DNA of 64,000 nt from Hyphomicrobiales bacterium (GCA_900468065.1 UBTA01000082.1:1-64000); one strand, 5' to 3'; shown: positions 10,134-19,231, numbered from the stretch's first letter. The notes: a model not told the origin generated them from the sequence alone. Numbers and translations: made by a program.

Positions 10134-10836
10134 ACTCCATGCGGGCATCCATGCGGTCATAGAGCTCACTTCAATCGGGGCTCGCAACTAAAGCGCCTTT
10201 TCATCGCCGTTTCCGATTGCCGCATTTCGCACTTACCAACCGATGGCATTTTTGCCAGCGGGCCTTACAGCATCTTGCGCTCACATCGATTGCTACCACG
10301 ATCGTCAATCAAAAGCCGAAGGCTGAATGCGGGACATGCCCGGATCCCCGGCCACCACCTCGGATCCGGCAAAACGGGTGCGCCCAACAGCGACCGCTTC
10401 TGACTTTCCCTCCACATAACGTTAGGCCTTCTATCTGGTCAAAGGAGCACTTCGATGAGAACCCACTCGACCCGCGGGCGCACCCACCCTAGGATAGTTT
10501 TGACTTGGTCTGAAGCAGGTCTCGGAGAAACGATGCACGAATAACGACCGGAATTCTGTCCGAGCGGCTGAATGTCCATCGGCTTGAAAGAGTGTGACCC
10601 TGTTGCTGCAGACAAATCAGGAAACGCCCGTATCACTGCTGCGGGGCGTGACTTGAATTTCCTGGAAGTAAGTTCTGCCCGCCAAAAAATGTGACCACGA
10701 GCAGGTCGTTTTTTAAATGAGTTATGGCCGGATCCTAAACCAATATGTGAAGAATTTCGCTTCCAACCGCAGTGCATCTCGCAGTTTGACGGAGGGCCCT
10801 CCCCCCGGACCTTGTGCAGCAGCCGTACACCGTTCT
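10134..10836. other. Gene-free stretch between katE and glsA
   Basis: Lies between the convergent ends of katE and the glutaminase. Only short, composition-poor frames occur. No repeat, RNA or transposase remnant was recognised. Confidence 0.3.
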
Positions 10837-11817
10837 TTAGCGCCGCGTGGCACCAAACACCGACCAATCCATTTTCGACGTTAAAAATTCTAGACCTAAC
10901 GTTCCAAGCCAACTGTTCCCCATCGGATCGAGTGCCGGCGACCATGCGGCAATCGAAGCCTGGTGGGGTGCGATCGCAAGGATGCCTCCGCCTACGCCTG
11001 ACTTCGCCGGAAGACCGACCCGATAGGCAAAGTCACCCGATCCGTCATACTGTCCGCACAACATCATGACAGACAATATCCGTCTTGCCCTGCGTGCAGC
11101 CTTGAGCTTAACACCGTCTTCATCCGTCGGGTCGTCAAGGATCAGAAAACGGCCTGCCTTGGCAAGACCACGGCAATCCAGCGTGATGGCGCACTGATGA
11201 ATATAGGCGTCCATAACCTTTTCGACGGAATTCTTCAGATTGCCATGATGTCTCGACATGAACATTAGCGATCGATTGAGGTCTCCGCCGGTCCGGTCGC
11301 TATCCATCACGTCCTGGTCAAGCTTCATCGTTTCGTCATCAAGCATGCGTTCAACCAACCGAAGGACGTGTCTGTTTGGCCCTTCGCGTCCGCTAAGGCC
11401 GATAAGGATGTCGCAGATGACGAGTGCGCCCGCATTGATGAAGGGATTGCGTGGGATGCCTTTTGCGCGCTCCAGATCGATGATCGAATTGAAGGGATCG
11501 CCGGATGGATCCCGCCCAACACGTTCCCAAACTTTCTCGCCAATGGCCTCAAGCGCTACCTCGAGAGCGAACACTTTCGAGATCGATTGAATTGGGAAAC
11601 CGGCGCGGGAGTTGCCCGCGGCGGCCATCTGACCGTCGCGCATGAACACGGCGATGCCGAATTGTTCGAAGTCTTTTTTGAGTGGCGTTGGTTTTCCGGC
11701 CGCCTTGGCTTTTTCGATCGCGTCCTCCAGAACCTCGGGCGCGGCCTTTCGAACTCGCGTCACGACCTCCTCAAGGATGGCTTTCAGCGCCTTAGCATCC
11801 TTTTCTGTTCGCACCAT
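10837..11817 (-). CDS. glsA: Glutaminase A
   Basis: A 326-residue glutaminase of the serine beta-lactamase-like fold, hydrolysing L-glutamine to glutamate and ammonia. The catalytic Ser-x-x-Lys is in FPIQSISKVF (S78, K81). Other family blocks are present: RNPFINAGALV, then SRHHGNLKNSVEKVMDAYI, and VGLPAKSGVGGGI near the C-terminus. Length is normal for the family plus a slightly long N-terminus. It follows an 80-residue small gene with a two-base gap and a broken exonuclease III further upstream, all minus strand, so they were probably one transcript. Glutaminase can supply ammonia for acid resistance, which would fit the stress setting, but that role is inferred. Confidence 0.93.
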   Translation of the reverse strand: MVRTEKDAKALKAILEEVVTRVRKAAPEVLEDAIEKAKAAGKPTPLKKDFEQFGIAVFMRDGQMAAAGNSRAGFPIQSISKVFALEVALEAIGEKVWERVGRDPSGDPFNSIIDLERAKGIPRNPFINAGALVICDILIGLSGREGPNRHVLRLVERMLDDETMKLDQDVMDSDRTGGDLNRSLMFMSRHHGNLKNSVEKVMDAYIHQCAITLDCRGLAKAGRFLILDDPTDEDGVKLKAARRARRILSVMMLCGQYDGSGDFAYRVGLPAKSGVGGGILAIAPHQASIAAWSPALDPMGNSWLGTLGLEFLTSKMDWSVFGATRR

Positions 11818-11819
11818 CG

Positions 11820-12062
11820 CTACGCGCCCTTCGTTTGAGGTTTGTCCGGCTCAGCGGCGGGCCAGTCGTTTGGCGGTTCACCAATTGCGTCGGTGTCGGC
11901 ATCATCTACCGGATCGGCATCGCGGGCACAGGCTTCGCGTAATTCGGCGGCTTGCGCAATAATGGCGTCAAACATATCGACGGGCCTCGCTCCGTTTACG
12001 ACGGACGCGTCGCCAAAGTCCTCCAGTTTTTCCCGAAGATCTTCGCTTAAATTCCAGACCAT
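11820..12062 (-). CDS. Small acidic hypothetical protein upstream of glsA
   Basis: An 80-residue frame beginning MVWNLSEDLREKLEDFG, with a GGAG ribosome site just before the ATG at 12062, and ending two bases from glsA. The C-terminal third is rich in Asp, Pro and Glu. No family is recognised. The frame is open further upstream into the broken exonuclease III, so it could instead be that gene's displaced tail, but the ribosome site and protein-like start favour a separate gene. Confidence 0.45.
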   Translation of the reverse strand: MVWNLSEDLREKLEDFGDASVVNGARPVDMFDAIIAQAAELREACARDADPVDDADTDAIGEPPNDWPAAEPDKPQTKGA

Positions 12063-12861
12063 ATTTGGCTCCACAGTTTCAGACGATATTCCCTCTTCAG
12101 CGAGTTCGATCCTGACAGGTGCATGGTCGCTCGTGTGCTCCCACCCCCGAACATGCTTGTCGACGCCACCATCTTCAGTCTTTCGGCCACAGTTGGACTG
12201 AGAAGAAAATGATCCACCCGAAGACCAGCGTCGCGTCCATAGTCCAAACGTAGTCCCAAAACGTGTAGATGTGCTCTTCAGGATTGAGGTGGCGCAAGGC
12301 ATCTCTCCAACCCTGTTCACGAGTTTGCGATACGCATCACGCACCTAAATCTGAAACAGCTCATCGTCGATCCATCGTTCAGGTCTGTAGACGTCCAACT
12401 CTACCGGTATCACATTGCACTCACCGGCAAGGATGACCGGGACGTTCAGCGCAAGCAGTTCATCGGCCTGGGTGCTCAGCCGCTCAAGCCAGCCAAGCTC
12501 ATAGTCAAACTTCGGGCCGGGGGCGGGATTGCCGTTCGGTAAATAGAGGCAACCAATCACTATCCCGTCGATTGCAACCTCGACGTATCGGCTATGGGTA
12601 TCGTCCGGATCACCGAGAAGACCTCCGTGGGTGAGAAGTGGCTCTTTACCCTTGCACAGGATGGCGACCCCGTTCCATGATTTTTGCCCTTGCAAGATTG
12701 CGCCGTATCCCGCTCTTTCGAGGTCTTTCGCAGGGAACTTCGTATCGGGTGATTTTCAGTTCCTGCAGGCACAGGACATCGGGCAATGCTTCGTTAAGCC
12801 AGCCCAGAAGTACGTCGAGGCGGCCGTTGACGCCGTTCACCTTGTAGGTGGCGCTCTTCAA
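12063..12861 (-). pseudogene. xthA: Frameshifted exonuclease III-like gene
   Basis: Pieces of an ExoIII (AP endonuclease/3'-5' exonuclease) reading frame occur in order but in different frames. The N-terminus has SATYKVNGVNGR and LPDVLCLQELK (with the catalytic Glu). The middle has SWNGVAILCKG and then NVPVILAGECNVIP, where the usual GD is GE. A stop follows at DDELFQI, then RDAYRKL, then AGLRVDHFLLSP, and finally WEHTSDHAPVRIEL. At least three frame changes are needed, so no active enzyme can be made. The likely start is TTG or an adjacent codon near 12861. Confidence 0.8.
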
Positions 12862-13131
12862 GATATGCCTGGGTTTACGAGGAAAAATTCTCCTCGGAAA
12901 ACACATATCGGGCCACAATGTTCCGATCGGGGTTGTGGGGGAAGGCAATTCTCTAAATGCCCGGCGAAGTGCGCAAAGAGGTCCAATCCGCCGCGGCCCC
13001 GAATGTATCGGCGACATCCGCGCGTCTCTGGCCCGCATGAGGACATGCGTTCCTGTCGTCGTGCCACGGATGGATTGTTGTTCCAGTTCCACAGTCCCCT
13101 GAGATCCGATGGACGCGACCCACATAGATTC

Positions 13132-14319
13132 TCAGGCCTTTGTATTTTCCAGAGGCGCTTCCCGTCCAAAACTTCCAAAGTCTCTTTTCGAATAATCCGT
13201 GGTGAGACCAGCTGGAAACGGCCCTGTGGTCAGCAGCGTAAAATCAAATGAACCACGCATATCTGCGTGAAGCACATACTGTCGGTGTATCCTCAGAAAA
13301 TCACGTTTGATTCTCCGGTAGCGTTCCGGGTGCAGGAGATGCTTCACCCTGATCGACACCAGCTCGGCTTGCGGCGCATCGTGGTGTCCACACAGCGAAA
13401 CCACCGCGCACCTGTAGAAATGTATGACGTCCGTGAGACATTGCACCTCCAAAAACGAAACCTCGGAAGCGTGGGCTATTGCGCCGACGCGTTGGCGAAG
13501 TTTGCCAGCCGTTTTGAGCAATGCGCATTGCAGGATCGCCCCACCGAGAGTCACAAACACCACGCGTTTACCCGCGACAGCATCAGGCTTGCGCTCTAGC
13601 ACCATACCAAACACGTGCGCTGCGAGCGTCGACCCCATGCTGTGCGAACTAATGACGTATTCGTCCGCTGGTTCGTTCAGCGCTTCGATCATCGTGTCGC
13701 AATGTCTCTCTAGCCAACAGCTTAGATCCGGGTCGTTCATTCGTGCGGCAGAGACCGCCAGTTCCCAATCGGCAAACAGGTGGAGCGTGAGAAACCTCTC
13801 AGACAGGGGGAAAAAGACGCCGCGACCGGATACCCATGCGAGTGGCAGGCTCCAAAAATAGTGCCATGGACCGAACCCCAGCAAAGAAGGCAAAGCCGCA
13901 ACCGCCAGACTTGCGCCGAGAACGAGCGTCATCAGAACGAAGGGAAACAGGAAGAACAGACCAAACCGCCAAGCATGTCGGAAGTAGGCTGTCAGAGCCC
14001 CTTGACCGACAGCGTAGCCAAAGCTTGCAAAGCCCGCCAGGATCCTCCGGAATATCGATTTACGGCCGAATTTTTCGACAAGAGCATTGTGGTCGCACAT
14101 GTAGATGACGCTTGTGGTTCGCCAGTTCCGCGTCTCGTGAACGACGGTAAAATGCGGCGCGCCCTGTTCCTCATGGAGAGGGTCGATGTCCGTCGAAAAT
14201 CCCCAGATTTCCGCCGAGCGTTCAGCTGACCGTTTGAAACGTCTGTGGTGAGCCTGGGCGTCCATACGTTCAAAGCCGGGAAAGTGGACAACCACACGTC
14301 GCCTTACGAGGTCAATCAT
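13132..14319 (-). CDS. Membrane-anchored alpha/beta-hydrolase-like protein
   Basis: A 395-residue protein with two hydrophobic segments between about residues 118 and 165. A serine-hydrolase elbow-like motif SHSMG (S225-G229, within YVISSHSMGSTLAAHV) follows, in the right place after a beta strand. The usual first glycine of GxSxG is serine. A strand VVFVTLGGAI after it and a C-terminal HADMRGSFDF are compatible with an alpha/beta-hydrolase fold. Family not recognised beyond this. It lies upstream of the broken exonuclease III on the same strand, 270 bases away. It may be an esterase or lipase facing the cytoplasm, but the substrate is unknown. Confidence 0.65.
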   Translation of the reverse strand: MIDLVRRRVVVHFPGFERMDAQAHHRRFKRSAERSAEIWGFSTDIDPLHEEQGAPHFTVVHETRNWRTTSVIYMCDHNALVEKFGRKSIFRRILAGFASFGYAVGQGALTAYFRHAWRFGLFFLFPFVLMTLVLGASLAVAALPSLLGFGPWHYFWSLPLAWVSGRGVFFPLSERFLTLHLFADWELAVSAARMNDPDLSCWLERHCDTMIEALNEPADEYVISSHSMGSTLAAHVFGMVLERKPDAVAGKRVVFVTLGGAILQCALLKTAGKLRQRVGAIAHASEVSFLEVQCLTDVIHFYRCAVVSLCGHHDAPQAELVSIRVKHLLHPERYRRIKRDFLRIHRQYVLHADMRGSFDFTLLTTGPFPAGLTTDYSKRDFGSFGREAPLENTKA

Positions 14320-15031
14320 ATACGCCTGCGTGTCGAAACATTTGGAGGGGTGTTAATCAGCCTGTTCAAAGCTGGGCACCAAGTGAAGCACCGATCGGTG
14401 GCGCAGGTTATTTGCAGTCGTTGAATGTAGGAGTGCTTTGCCGCCCATTTTCGGCCCGTCCGCGCTGCCCGTTTGGAACACTCCGGAACGGGGGCTGGCT
14501 CCCTGCTAGGTTGACGGCTGTGCGTTACTTCTCTCTTCCCCGGCCCTGAGCTGGTTCCCGCGCAATGTTCGTTGGCGCCGTTGAAGAGACCGCGAAATGC
14601 TCTTGTTCCAGCGTTTGCAGGTACTTGTTTGAATCCCGGTCATCCTGAAAGCCTCTCGCGAAACACGTCGGCACTTGTGCCCTATCGCCGACAACCAAAT
14701 AGGATTCTTAGAAGACAAAGCAGTTGCAAAAATATCCGGCGCGATTGTGGCGTCGCTGACAATCGTGCTTGGACAACTGACAGCAGGAATTTGCTGACAT
14801 AATATTGGAAAACGGCGGCTGCGCACTGACCGTTGGAGGACACGTCGAGTTTTCACGATGCCCAAGACTTCCGCACGGAACTCAATGGTTCCTCTCGCGT
14901 TGAACCAAACCGGCTGCGAAGGCCCCTTCAGCGCCGGTAGCGTCCGTCGCCGGTTATCCGGCTTCGGATAGCGGGCCAGTGGCCGCCCCCGGCTACTGGC
15001 CTTTAAGAGCGAAGAATCTTGCATATTCATA
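14320..15031. other. Gene-free stretch
   Basis: The longest minus-strand frame here (14506-15195) has no recognisable domain, and its composition looks like antisense or noise. The stretch ends at the stress promoter of the DUF982 gene. Confidence 0.35.
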
Positions 15032-15056
15032 GGAACTAAAATACTCCCGTCGCGTT
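15032..15056 (+). promoter_or_regulatory. Sigma EcfG (RpoE2-type) promoter
   Basis: GGAAC at 15032-15036, sixteen bases, CGTT at 15053-15056: a perfect match to the alphaproteobacterial general-stress consensus. The DUF982 start codon is 40 bases downstream. Confidence 0.8.
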
Positions 15057-15095
15057 TTTTCCTCACCTCGGATCCGTCGTTCGGAGGAAAAACAA

Positions 15096-15413
15096 ATGCT
15101 CGTAATAAAACCCGAAAATTGCAGTGACGTAACCTGGAATGAGCCGGTCCTTGTCCAACTCCGTTTCGGCTTTCCAGAGAAGATTGAGACACCATTGCAA
15201 GCGCTCAATTGCCTTGCGCAGCGATGGCCCAAAGTTGGTGGCGAGCATTATGAGAAAGCTCGCCATCTTTGTATGGCGGCACTGGGAGGAAGGGTGCCCT
15301 GTGACACGGTTCGAGCCGCATTCGTTGCGGCAGCAGAAGAAGCCGAAGTTCTAGCTCACGAAACCCGGATATTGAAACCGCCATCAGGTTTTGGCAATAT
15401 TGAACCCGGATAG
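15096..15413 (+). CDS. DUF982 family small protein
   Basis: A 105-residue cytoplasmic protein matching the rhizobial DUF982 pattern: WNEPVLVQLRFGFPEKIETP, then ALNCLAQRWP, then HYEKARHLCMAALGG and VRAAFVAAAEEAE. The family is common in multiple copies in Rhizobiales and has no established biochemical role. The start has a good GGAGG site six bases upstream. It has its own general-stress promoter at 15032-15056 and a strong intrinsic terminator right after the stop, so it is a one-gene unit under stress control (inferred). Confidence 0.85.
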   Translation: MLVIKPENCSDVTWNEPVLVQLRFGFPEKIETPLQALNCLAQRWPKVGGEHYEKARHLCMAALGGRVPCDTVRAAFVAAAEEAEVLAHETRILKPPSGFGNIEPG

Positions 15414-15426
15414 AGCACAGCCCACT

Positions 15427-15465
15427 GGCCGCAGTACGTCTTCCAAGGCTCTGCGGCCTTTTTTT
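15427..15465 (+). terminator. Intrinsic terminator after the DUF982 gene
   Basis: GGCCGCAG at 15427-15434 pairs perfectly with CTGCGGCC at 15451-15458, followed by seven T residues. Confidence 0.85.
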
Positions 15466-16015
15466 GGGGGGAATGATACCAGCAACAGAAAAAGCCGCCG
15501 CCCGGGAAGGTGACGGCTCGCAACTGCTCCATGGGGCGCCCAACTCCGTCACAATCGCCTCTGCGGCCGGTGACACCGCGATGTAAAACGCCGCCTTGAG
15601 GATTGATCGACGCGAAACGTACCTGGCATTGCCGGAGCCGGGTAGACGGAAAGACCAATAGGACGGGGTATAGTCCACCCGGCAGGCGGCGTAGCGTCCG
15701 GATGGCTCTGATCCGTTTCCGGCGTCATCGGACGTTGGGCGGCGCACAGAGTTGTCATCCCGCCGAGCGGATTTGACCACGGATGCGCTCAAAAGGATAG
15801 CGGACACTTCCAGATTATGGCGACGGCCCTTGGGAAACTGAAAGCTGCAATGGATACCGGAGTTCGGTCCTGTGCTGTGCTGTGCTGTCGAGGGTATTAT
15901 TCTACCGATTCAATCACAACGTGAATTCACCTGGGACCGCGACATCGTCGACGATCAGAAGCCGGGTCGGAGGACTTGCCTGTCAACCCAAATGCGTTTG
16001 CCGGTAAGGCAGGAG
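15466..16015. other. Gene-free stretch
   Basis: No protein-like frame is recognised on either strand. A minus-strand frame across 15205-15807 overlaps the DUF982 gene and is taken as a shadow. Confidence 0.3.
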
Positions 16016-16040
16016 GGAACCGGATGCATCCGTGAGCGTT
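16016..16040 (+). promoter_or_regulatory. Sigma EcfG (RpoE2-type) promoter
   Basis: GGAAC at 16016-16020, sixteen bases, CGTT at 16037-16040, a perfect general-stress promoter match 57 bases before the start of the 16097 gene. Confidence 0.8.
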
Positions 16041-16096
16041 CACTCTCGCGGACTGTCCCGCCAATATCCTTCACGGCAGATGGGTGATTAATTATC

Positions 16097-16435
16097 ATGA
16101 TATTCAATCGATATCAGATGGCGGCAATGTCGGCACTTTTGTTCGCCTGCCCAGTCTTGGCTCAGACGCCGGAGGATCCGGCCGTGACCGCGTGTAAATC
16201 GACGGGGCTTGTCGCCCTCCAGGGACAGTCATCAGAAATCACTGGGCTTGTTTTCGACCCCGAAAGCCTTGCGATCAGTGCGACCGACACCAAGGTCGAG
16301 GATGTCGCCGTCAAAACAGTCATTCTGGGTGAAGCGTATATCGAGCGAAAGGGTGTCGCAGGAAAGGCTGACCGCTTTGTTTGCCTTGTGGGCGAAAAAG
16401 GAAAAGTCTTGTTGACGTTCTTCACGGCCAAATAG
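16097..16435 (+). CDS. Small secreted hypothetical protein
   Basis: A 112-residue protein with a signal peptide (MAAMSALLFACPVLA, likely cut after VLAQ/T) and a mature part of about 90 residues. It has two cysteines (TACKSTGL, RFVCLVGE) that could pair, and alternating beta-strand pattern up to the closing KGKVLLTFFTAK. No family is recognised. It should be periplasmic. It sits directly after a perfect general-stress promoter and 89 bases before another small secreted protein, so the two may be co-transcribed. Confidence 0.7.
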   Translation: MIFNRYQMAAMSALLFACPVLAQTPEDPAVTACKSTGLVALQGQSSEITGLVFDPESLAISATDTKVEDVAVKTVILGEAYIERKGVAGKADRFVCLVGEKGKVLLTFFTAK

Positions 16436-16524
16436 CACCTCGTGAATTCGAGGCTTCGCCGAGGGACAACGTGTCAGGTACCGCTCGGCTGATGCCATCT
16501 GCCCCTAACACCAGAGGACACACC

Positions 16525-17028
16525 ATGAAAATCTCCCTTATCGGTGCCGTCGGACTAACGCTCATGCTGTTCTTGAAGCCGGCTTCAGCGGACGAGGCGG
16601 GATTTTTAAAATCAATTGGGGGGAAATGGTCGGGCAGCGGTTCCGTGACAACAAAAATCGGATCACGCCCCCTCAATGTCACGTGCAGCTTTGATAGCAA
16701 AGCCCGCGGCCCGTCGCTGGTGATGTCGGGTCAGTGCCGCGGGCTCATTATTGTCAGGCGCGCCGTTTCGGCCGACATCAGGGCCAACGGCACAAAATAT
16801 AGCGGAACCTATATCGGCCCGTCAGGCCGCCCGTCCCGTCTCTCTGGCTCGCGAGCCGGCAATTCAATCAACTTCAGTGTCAAGTGGAGCCGGGAGATCA
16901 ATGGCGACCGAACGGCTCAAATGACGCTCGAAAAGATCGGTGTCAAAGGATTGAGATTGAAAACGATCGACAAAGACCCGAAGAGTGGCCGCCTGATCGT
17001 CACTAGTGATATCCGTTTGACGCGGTAG
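16525..17028 (+). CDS. Secreted beta-rich hypothetical protein
   Basis: A 167-residue protein starting at ATG 16525, with a signal peptide (MKISLIGAVGLTLMLFLKPASA) and a mature domain of repeated beta strands: GGKWSGSGSVTTKIG, CSFDSKARGPSLVMSGQCRG, YSGTYIGPSGRPSRLSG, INFSVKWSREING. The pattern suggests a small lipocalin-like or beta-barrel periplasmic protein. Two cysteines may form a disulfide. Function is unknown; it is probably expressed from the general-stress promoter in front of the upstream gene. Confidence 0.75.
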   Translation: MKISLIGAVGLTLMLFLKPASADEAGFLKSIGGKWSGSGSVTTKIGSRPLNVTCSFDSKARGPSLVMSGQCRGLIIVRRAVSADIRANGTKYSGTYIGPSGRPSRLSGSRAGNSINFSVKWSREINGDRTAQMTLEKIGVKGLRLKTIDKDPKSGRLIVTSDIRLTR

Positions 17029-17068
17029 CTGAATACATAAATTCAGCCCCATTGGCCGACGCGCAATG

Positions 17069-17590
17069 TCAGCTATCGAATGTGGTTGGATGTTGCTTTT
17101 GCTTTGGGACATCACCGGGCTCACTTCTTCCGGGAATTTTTTCATCTGGATTATCTGACGGTTTAAAATTGGTCATCAGACGCAGTGTGAGAAACGTCAT
17201 GATCGATAGCACAAGTGCGATATCGTAGGCTCCCAGTCCCACAGCGGTCCCAACCGCCCCCGTGGCCCAGAGACTGGCAGCTGTGGCAGTTCCTCTGACG
17301 CTTTTACTGACCACCAGGATCGCGCCACCGCCGATGAAGCCCATTCCCGTGATCAACCCTTCGACGATACGCGCAGTGGCTTCGGGATTTCCTGCTGTCA
17401 GGTTTTCTGTCGCCTGAATAAAACCGCAGCTTGCTATCGCGACAAGCGGGAAGGTTCGCAAACCGGCGCTCCTTTCGCTCTTTTCGCGATCCCACCCGAT
17501 CGGCAGGGCGAGTAGATAGGCGACGACAAGTGCGCCCAGATGCGGCAGCACGTTAAAAGACTGGCCGATTGCGGTAATTTGGTCGATCAT
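17069..17590 (-). CDS. MgtC/SapB family membrane protein
   Basis: A membrane protein of about 173 residues with the MgtC/SapB core: a first helix, then GWDREKSERSAGLRTFPLVA, the family signature region, followed by GLITGMGFIGGGAIL and VRGTATAASLWATGAVG. MgtC-type proteins influence magnesium limitation and acid or intracellular survival in other bacteria; the molecular activity of this one is unknown. The start is set at the Met at 17590 (MIDQITAIGQS); a longer frame begins at 17653. It faces away from the 16525 gene with convergent ends only 40 bases apart. No general-stress promoter was seen for it. Confidence 0.85.
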   Translation of the reverse strand: MIDQITAIGQSFNVLPHLGALVVAYLLALPIGWDREKSERSAGLRTFPLVAIASCGFIQATENLTAGNPEATARIVEGLITGMGFIGGGAILVVSKSVRGTATAASLWATGAVGTAVGLGAYDIALVLSIMTFLTLRLMTNFKPSDNPDEKIPGRSEPGDVPKQKQHPTTFDS

Positions 17591-17733
17591 GGGCTGTTCT
17601 ACCGATTTTAATGTGTGGGAGTCTTGCGCCGGAATCTGCTCCTCACGCAACATACCAGCAAGGCCTCACCCCGGGTGGGTGAGGATGCGCACAACGGCGG
17701 AAGCTGGTGGGCCCGAAAGCCCACCAACGCCAT

Positions 17734-18180
17734 CTATTTCTTCATCTTCGAATAGTCGAGCTTGGGCGCGTTCGACAGATCGTCCTTTGTCGTGTCCACA
17801 TACGCCCGCCAGGTGCCATCGACTTCGGCAAGGGCAACCGACGCCGGATCCAGAACGACATAGCTTTCACCGAGGCTAAGGAAGCCGCCCACACTTGCGA
17901 CAATACCGATGACCGACTTTCCATCCCCGATCACGACATCCGAAATCTCGCCGATTTCCTCGTTCTGCTTGTTGTAAATATCGATGCCCATCAGCTTGGA
18001 AGTCATCAAATCCGTGTCCTGAATATTTACGTACTTGAGCGGAATGGTCGCAGCAGTGCCCATCGTGATGCCAGGGCCGGTGAGTGCGGCGTCAGCTCCA
18101 GTTGCTGCAGCAGTCTGCCCAAAGGCGGCGCTTGACAGAAGAGAAAAAATGAAAGTTGCAACGACTGGGCGAAGATTCAT
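17734..18180 (-). CDS. Periplasmic PRC-barrel domain protein
   Basis: A 148-residue protein starting at 18180, with a signal peptide (MNLRPVVATFIFSLLSSAAFG) and a PRC-barrel domain (LMTSKLMGIDIYNKQNEEIG, then ISDVVIGDGKSVIGIVASVG and LGESYVVLD). PRC-barrel proteins of this type are frequent among general-stress genes of alphaproteobacteria, but their role in the envelope is not settled. It has a near-perfect general-stress promoter on its strand, 62 bases upstream of the start. Confidence 0.85.
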   Translation of the reverse strand: MNLRPVVATFIFSLLSSAAFGQTAAATGADAALTGPGITMGTAATIPLKYVNIQDTDLMTSKLMGIDIYNKQNEEIGEISDVVIGDGKSVIGIVASVGGFLSLGESYVVLDPASVALAEVDGTWRAYVDTTKDDLSNAPKLDYSKMKK

Positions 18181-18241
18181 ACGATAGCTCCTGAAAGTGA
18201 ATAGGGCCGGCAGGAGATTTGCCAACCGGCCGGCGGCGGTA

Positions 18242-18266
18242 AACACGCAGCAAGACAATTGGTTCC
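18242..18266 (-). promoter_or_regulatory. Sigma EcfG (RpoE2-type) promoter of the PRC-barrel gene
   Basis: On the minus strand GGAAC at 18266-18262, sixteen bases, TGTT at 18245-18242. One mismatch (t for c) in the -10 element. Confidence 0.7.
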
Positions 18267-18516
18267 GGGTCGTCGCTTACAAAACACGTCAGCGTTATGT
18301 TGCCTCTGCCGTGGGCTTGCTTTTCGCCCGATGGAGATACGTTGGGGTCTTAGAATCTCGCGGTTGAATTTGTTTCCCCAATGTAAAGTAAGAATGTGCC
18401 GAAGCTAATAGCGTGCGTCGTTTGATACCGACCCCGGCATGCTACCCCCGGCCATTGGCTGTCAAAACACTGCACGCCAGAAGCATTGATTTCGCCCTAA
18501 CTCAAGCTTACCGCAC

Positions 18517-18542
18517 GGAACAAATTAGTATCCCGTGATGTT
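18517..18542 (+). promoter_or_regulatory. Sigma EcfG (RpoE2-type) promoter of cassette copy 1
   Basis: GGAAC at 18517-18521, seventeen bases, TGTT at 18539-18542. The bases after GGAAC (AAATTAG) are shared with the promoter of the second cassette copy at 19954. The gene starts 23 bases downstream. Confidence 0.7.
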
Positions 18543-18565
18543 CTCCGCGAAATGGAGGAGCCACG

Positions 18566-18862
18566 ATGATCAACACGCCGAAATATCCAGTCCTTCATGA
18601 GGACCGCCATATCGTCTGCCAGGAAGAGGTCGAAGGGCCGGTACAGGTCATTATTGACCAGGCAAACATGCGCGGCTGGACCACTCTTGAAACGATCATG
18701 GCCATGGAAGAGGTGTTGAAGAACCTCCGCGTCGCCTATGATGAGGATCCCGACCCCGCAGAAGAGGCGCCGGCAGACAGCGGCGATGCCAACGACTTTG
18801 GCGCGTTTCCTTCGGCTGACCGGCTTGTCAAAGCCTATGTGGATGAGAGGGAAAAACCATGA
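18566..18862 (+). CDS. Cassette gene A, copy 1: small acidic hypothetical protein
   Basis: A 98-residue cytoplasmic protein. Conserved core between the copies: HEDR, then DQANMRGWTTLETI, MAMEEVLKNLRVAY and DEDPDPAEE. The C-terminal part DFGAFPSADRLVKAYV is also shared with copy 2 in another frame. No known domain is recognised. It has a GGAGG ribosome site, its own general-stress promoter, and overlaps gene B by four bases (ATGA), so the two are translationally coupled. Related frames occur at 20000-20250 (broken) and 26831-27088 (core intact, different C-terminus). This is the only intact copy. Confidence 0.75.
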   Translation: MINTPKYPVLHEDRHIVCQEEVEGPVQVIIDQANMRGWTTLETIMAMEEVLKNLRVAYDEDPDPAEEAPADSGDANDFGAFPSADRLVKAYVDEREKP

Positions 18863-19101
18863 CCTTTTACGCGTGGACAATTTCGAAGCAAGGCCGGCAG
18901 GATATCAAAAAGGTCAGCGATTTGGACGAGCTTCGCGACTATCTGCGCGTGCTGGATCTTCCCGGCGTAGCGCCGCCGGAGTTCATCTCGCTGGATGCCA
19001 AGGTGCATGATCACGGCACCTATATCCATAACGAGGGCAGTATGGACGAATGGTCGCTGACGTGGACCAAGGTCGATGGTGAGACTGAGGTCATCGATTG
19101 A
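18859..19101 (+). CDS. Cassette gene B, copy 1: small hypothetical protein
   Basis: An 80-residue protein beginning MTFYAWTISKQGRQ, with LRDYLRVLDLPG in the middle and a conserved end: YIHNEGSMDEWSLTWTKVDGETEVI. No known domain. The same protein recurs at 20268-20504 (intact) and as fragments at 27085-27289. It is coupled to gene A by an ATGA overlap and followed by an intrinsic terminator at 19211. Pairing of A and B in all three copies suggests that the two proteins act together. Confidence 0.75.
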   Translation: MTFYAWTISKQGRQDIKKVSDLDELRDYLRVLDLPGVAPPEFISLDAKVHDHGTYIHNEGSMDEWSLTWTKVDGETEVID

Positions 19102-19210
19102 GCCAAGCTTGGCATCAAGACCCTTACTTCTTCTGACCGACTTGAAATCCGAGCTCGCCCACGGCATTTGACCACGCTTGTACAGGGACTTGCTGTGTGA
19201 CGCTTAGAGA

Positions 19211-19231
19211 GGTCGGTACCCCGGCCTTTTT
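19211..19231 (+). terminator. Terminator of cassette copy 1
   Basis: GGTCGG at 19211-19216 and CCGGCC at 19221-19226 form a short stem with a G-T pair, followed by five T. A matching hairpin follows copy 2. Confidence 0.6.

Noticed and set aside
14506-15195. A 229-codon minus-strand frame
   Set aside because: Composition is basic and low in structure, it crosses the DUF982 promoter and gene start on the other strand, and no ribosome site or family is seen.
15205-15807. A 200-codon minus-strand frame
   Set aside because: It overlaps the DUF982 gene and its strong terminator antisense and shows no recognisable domain.
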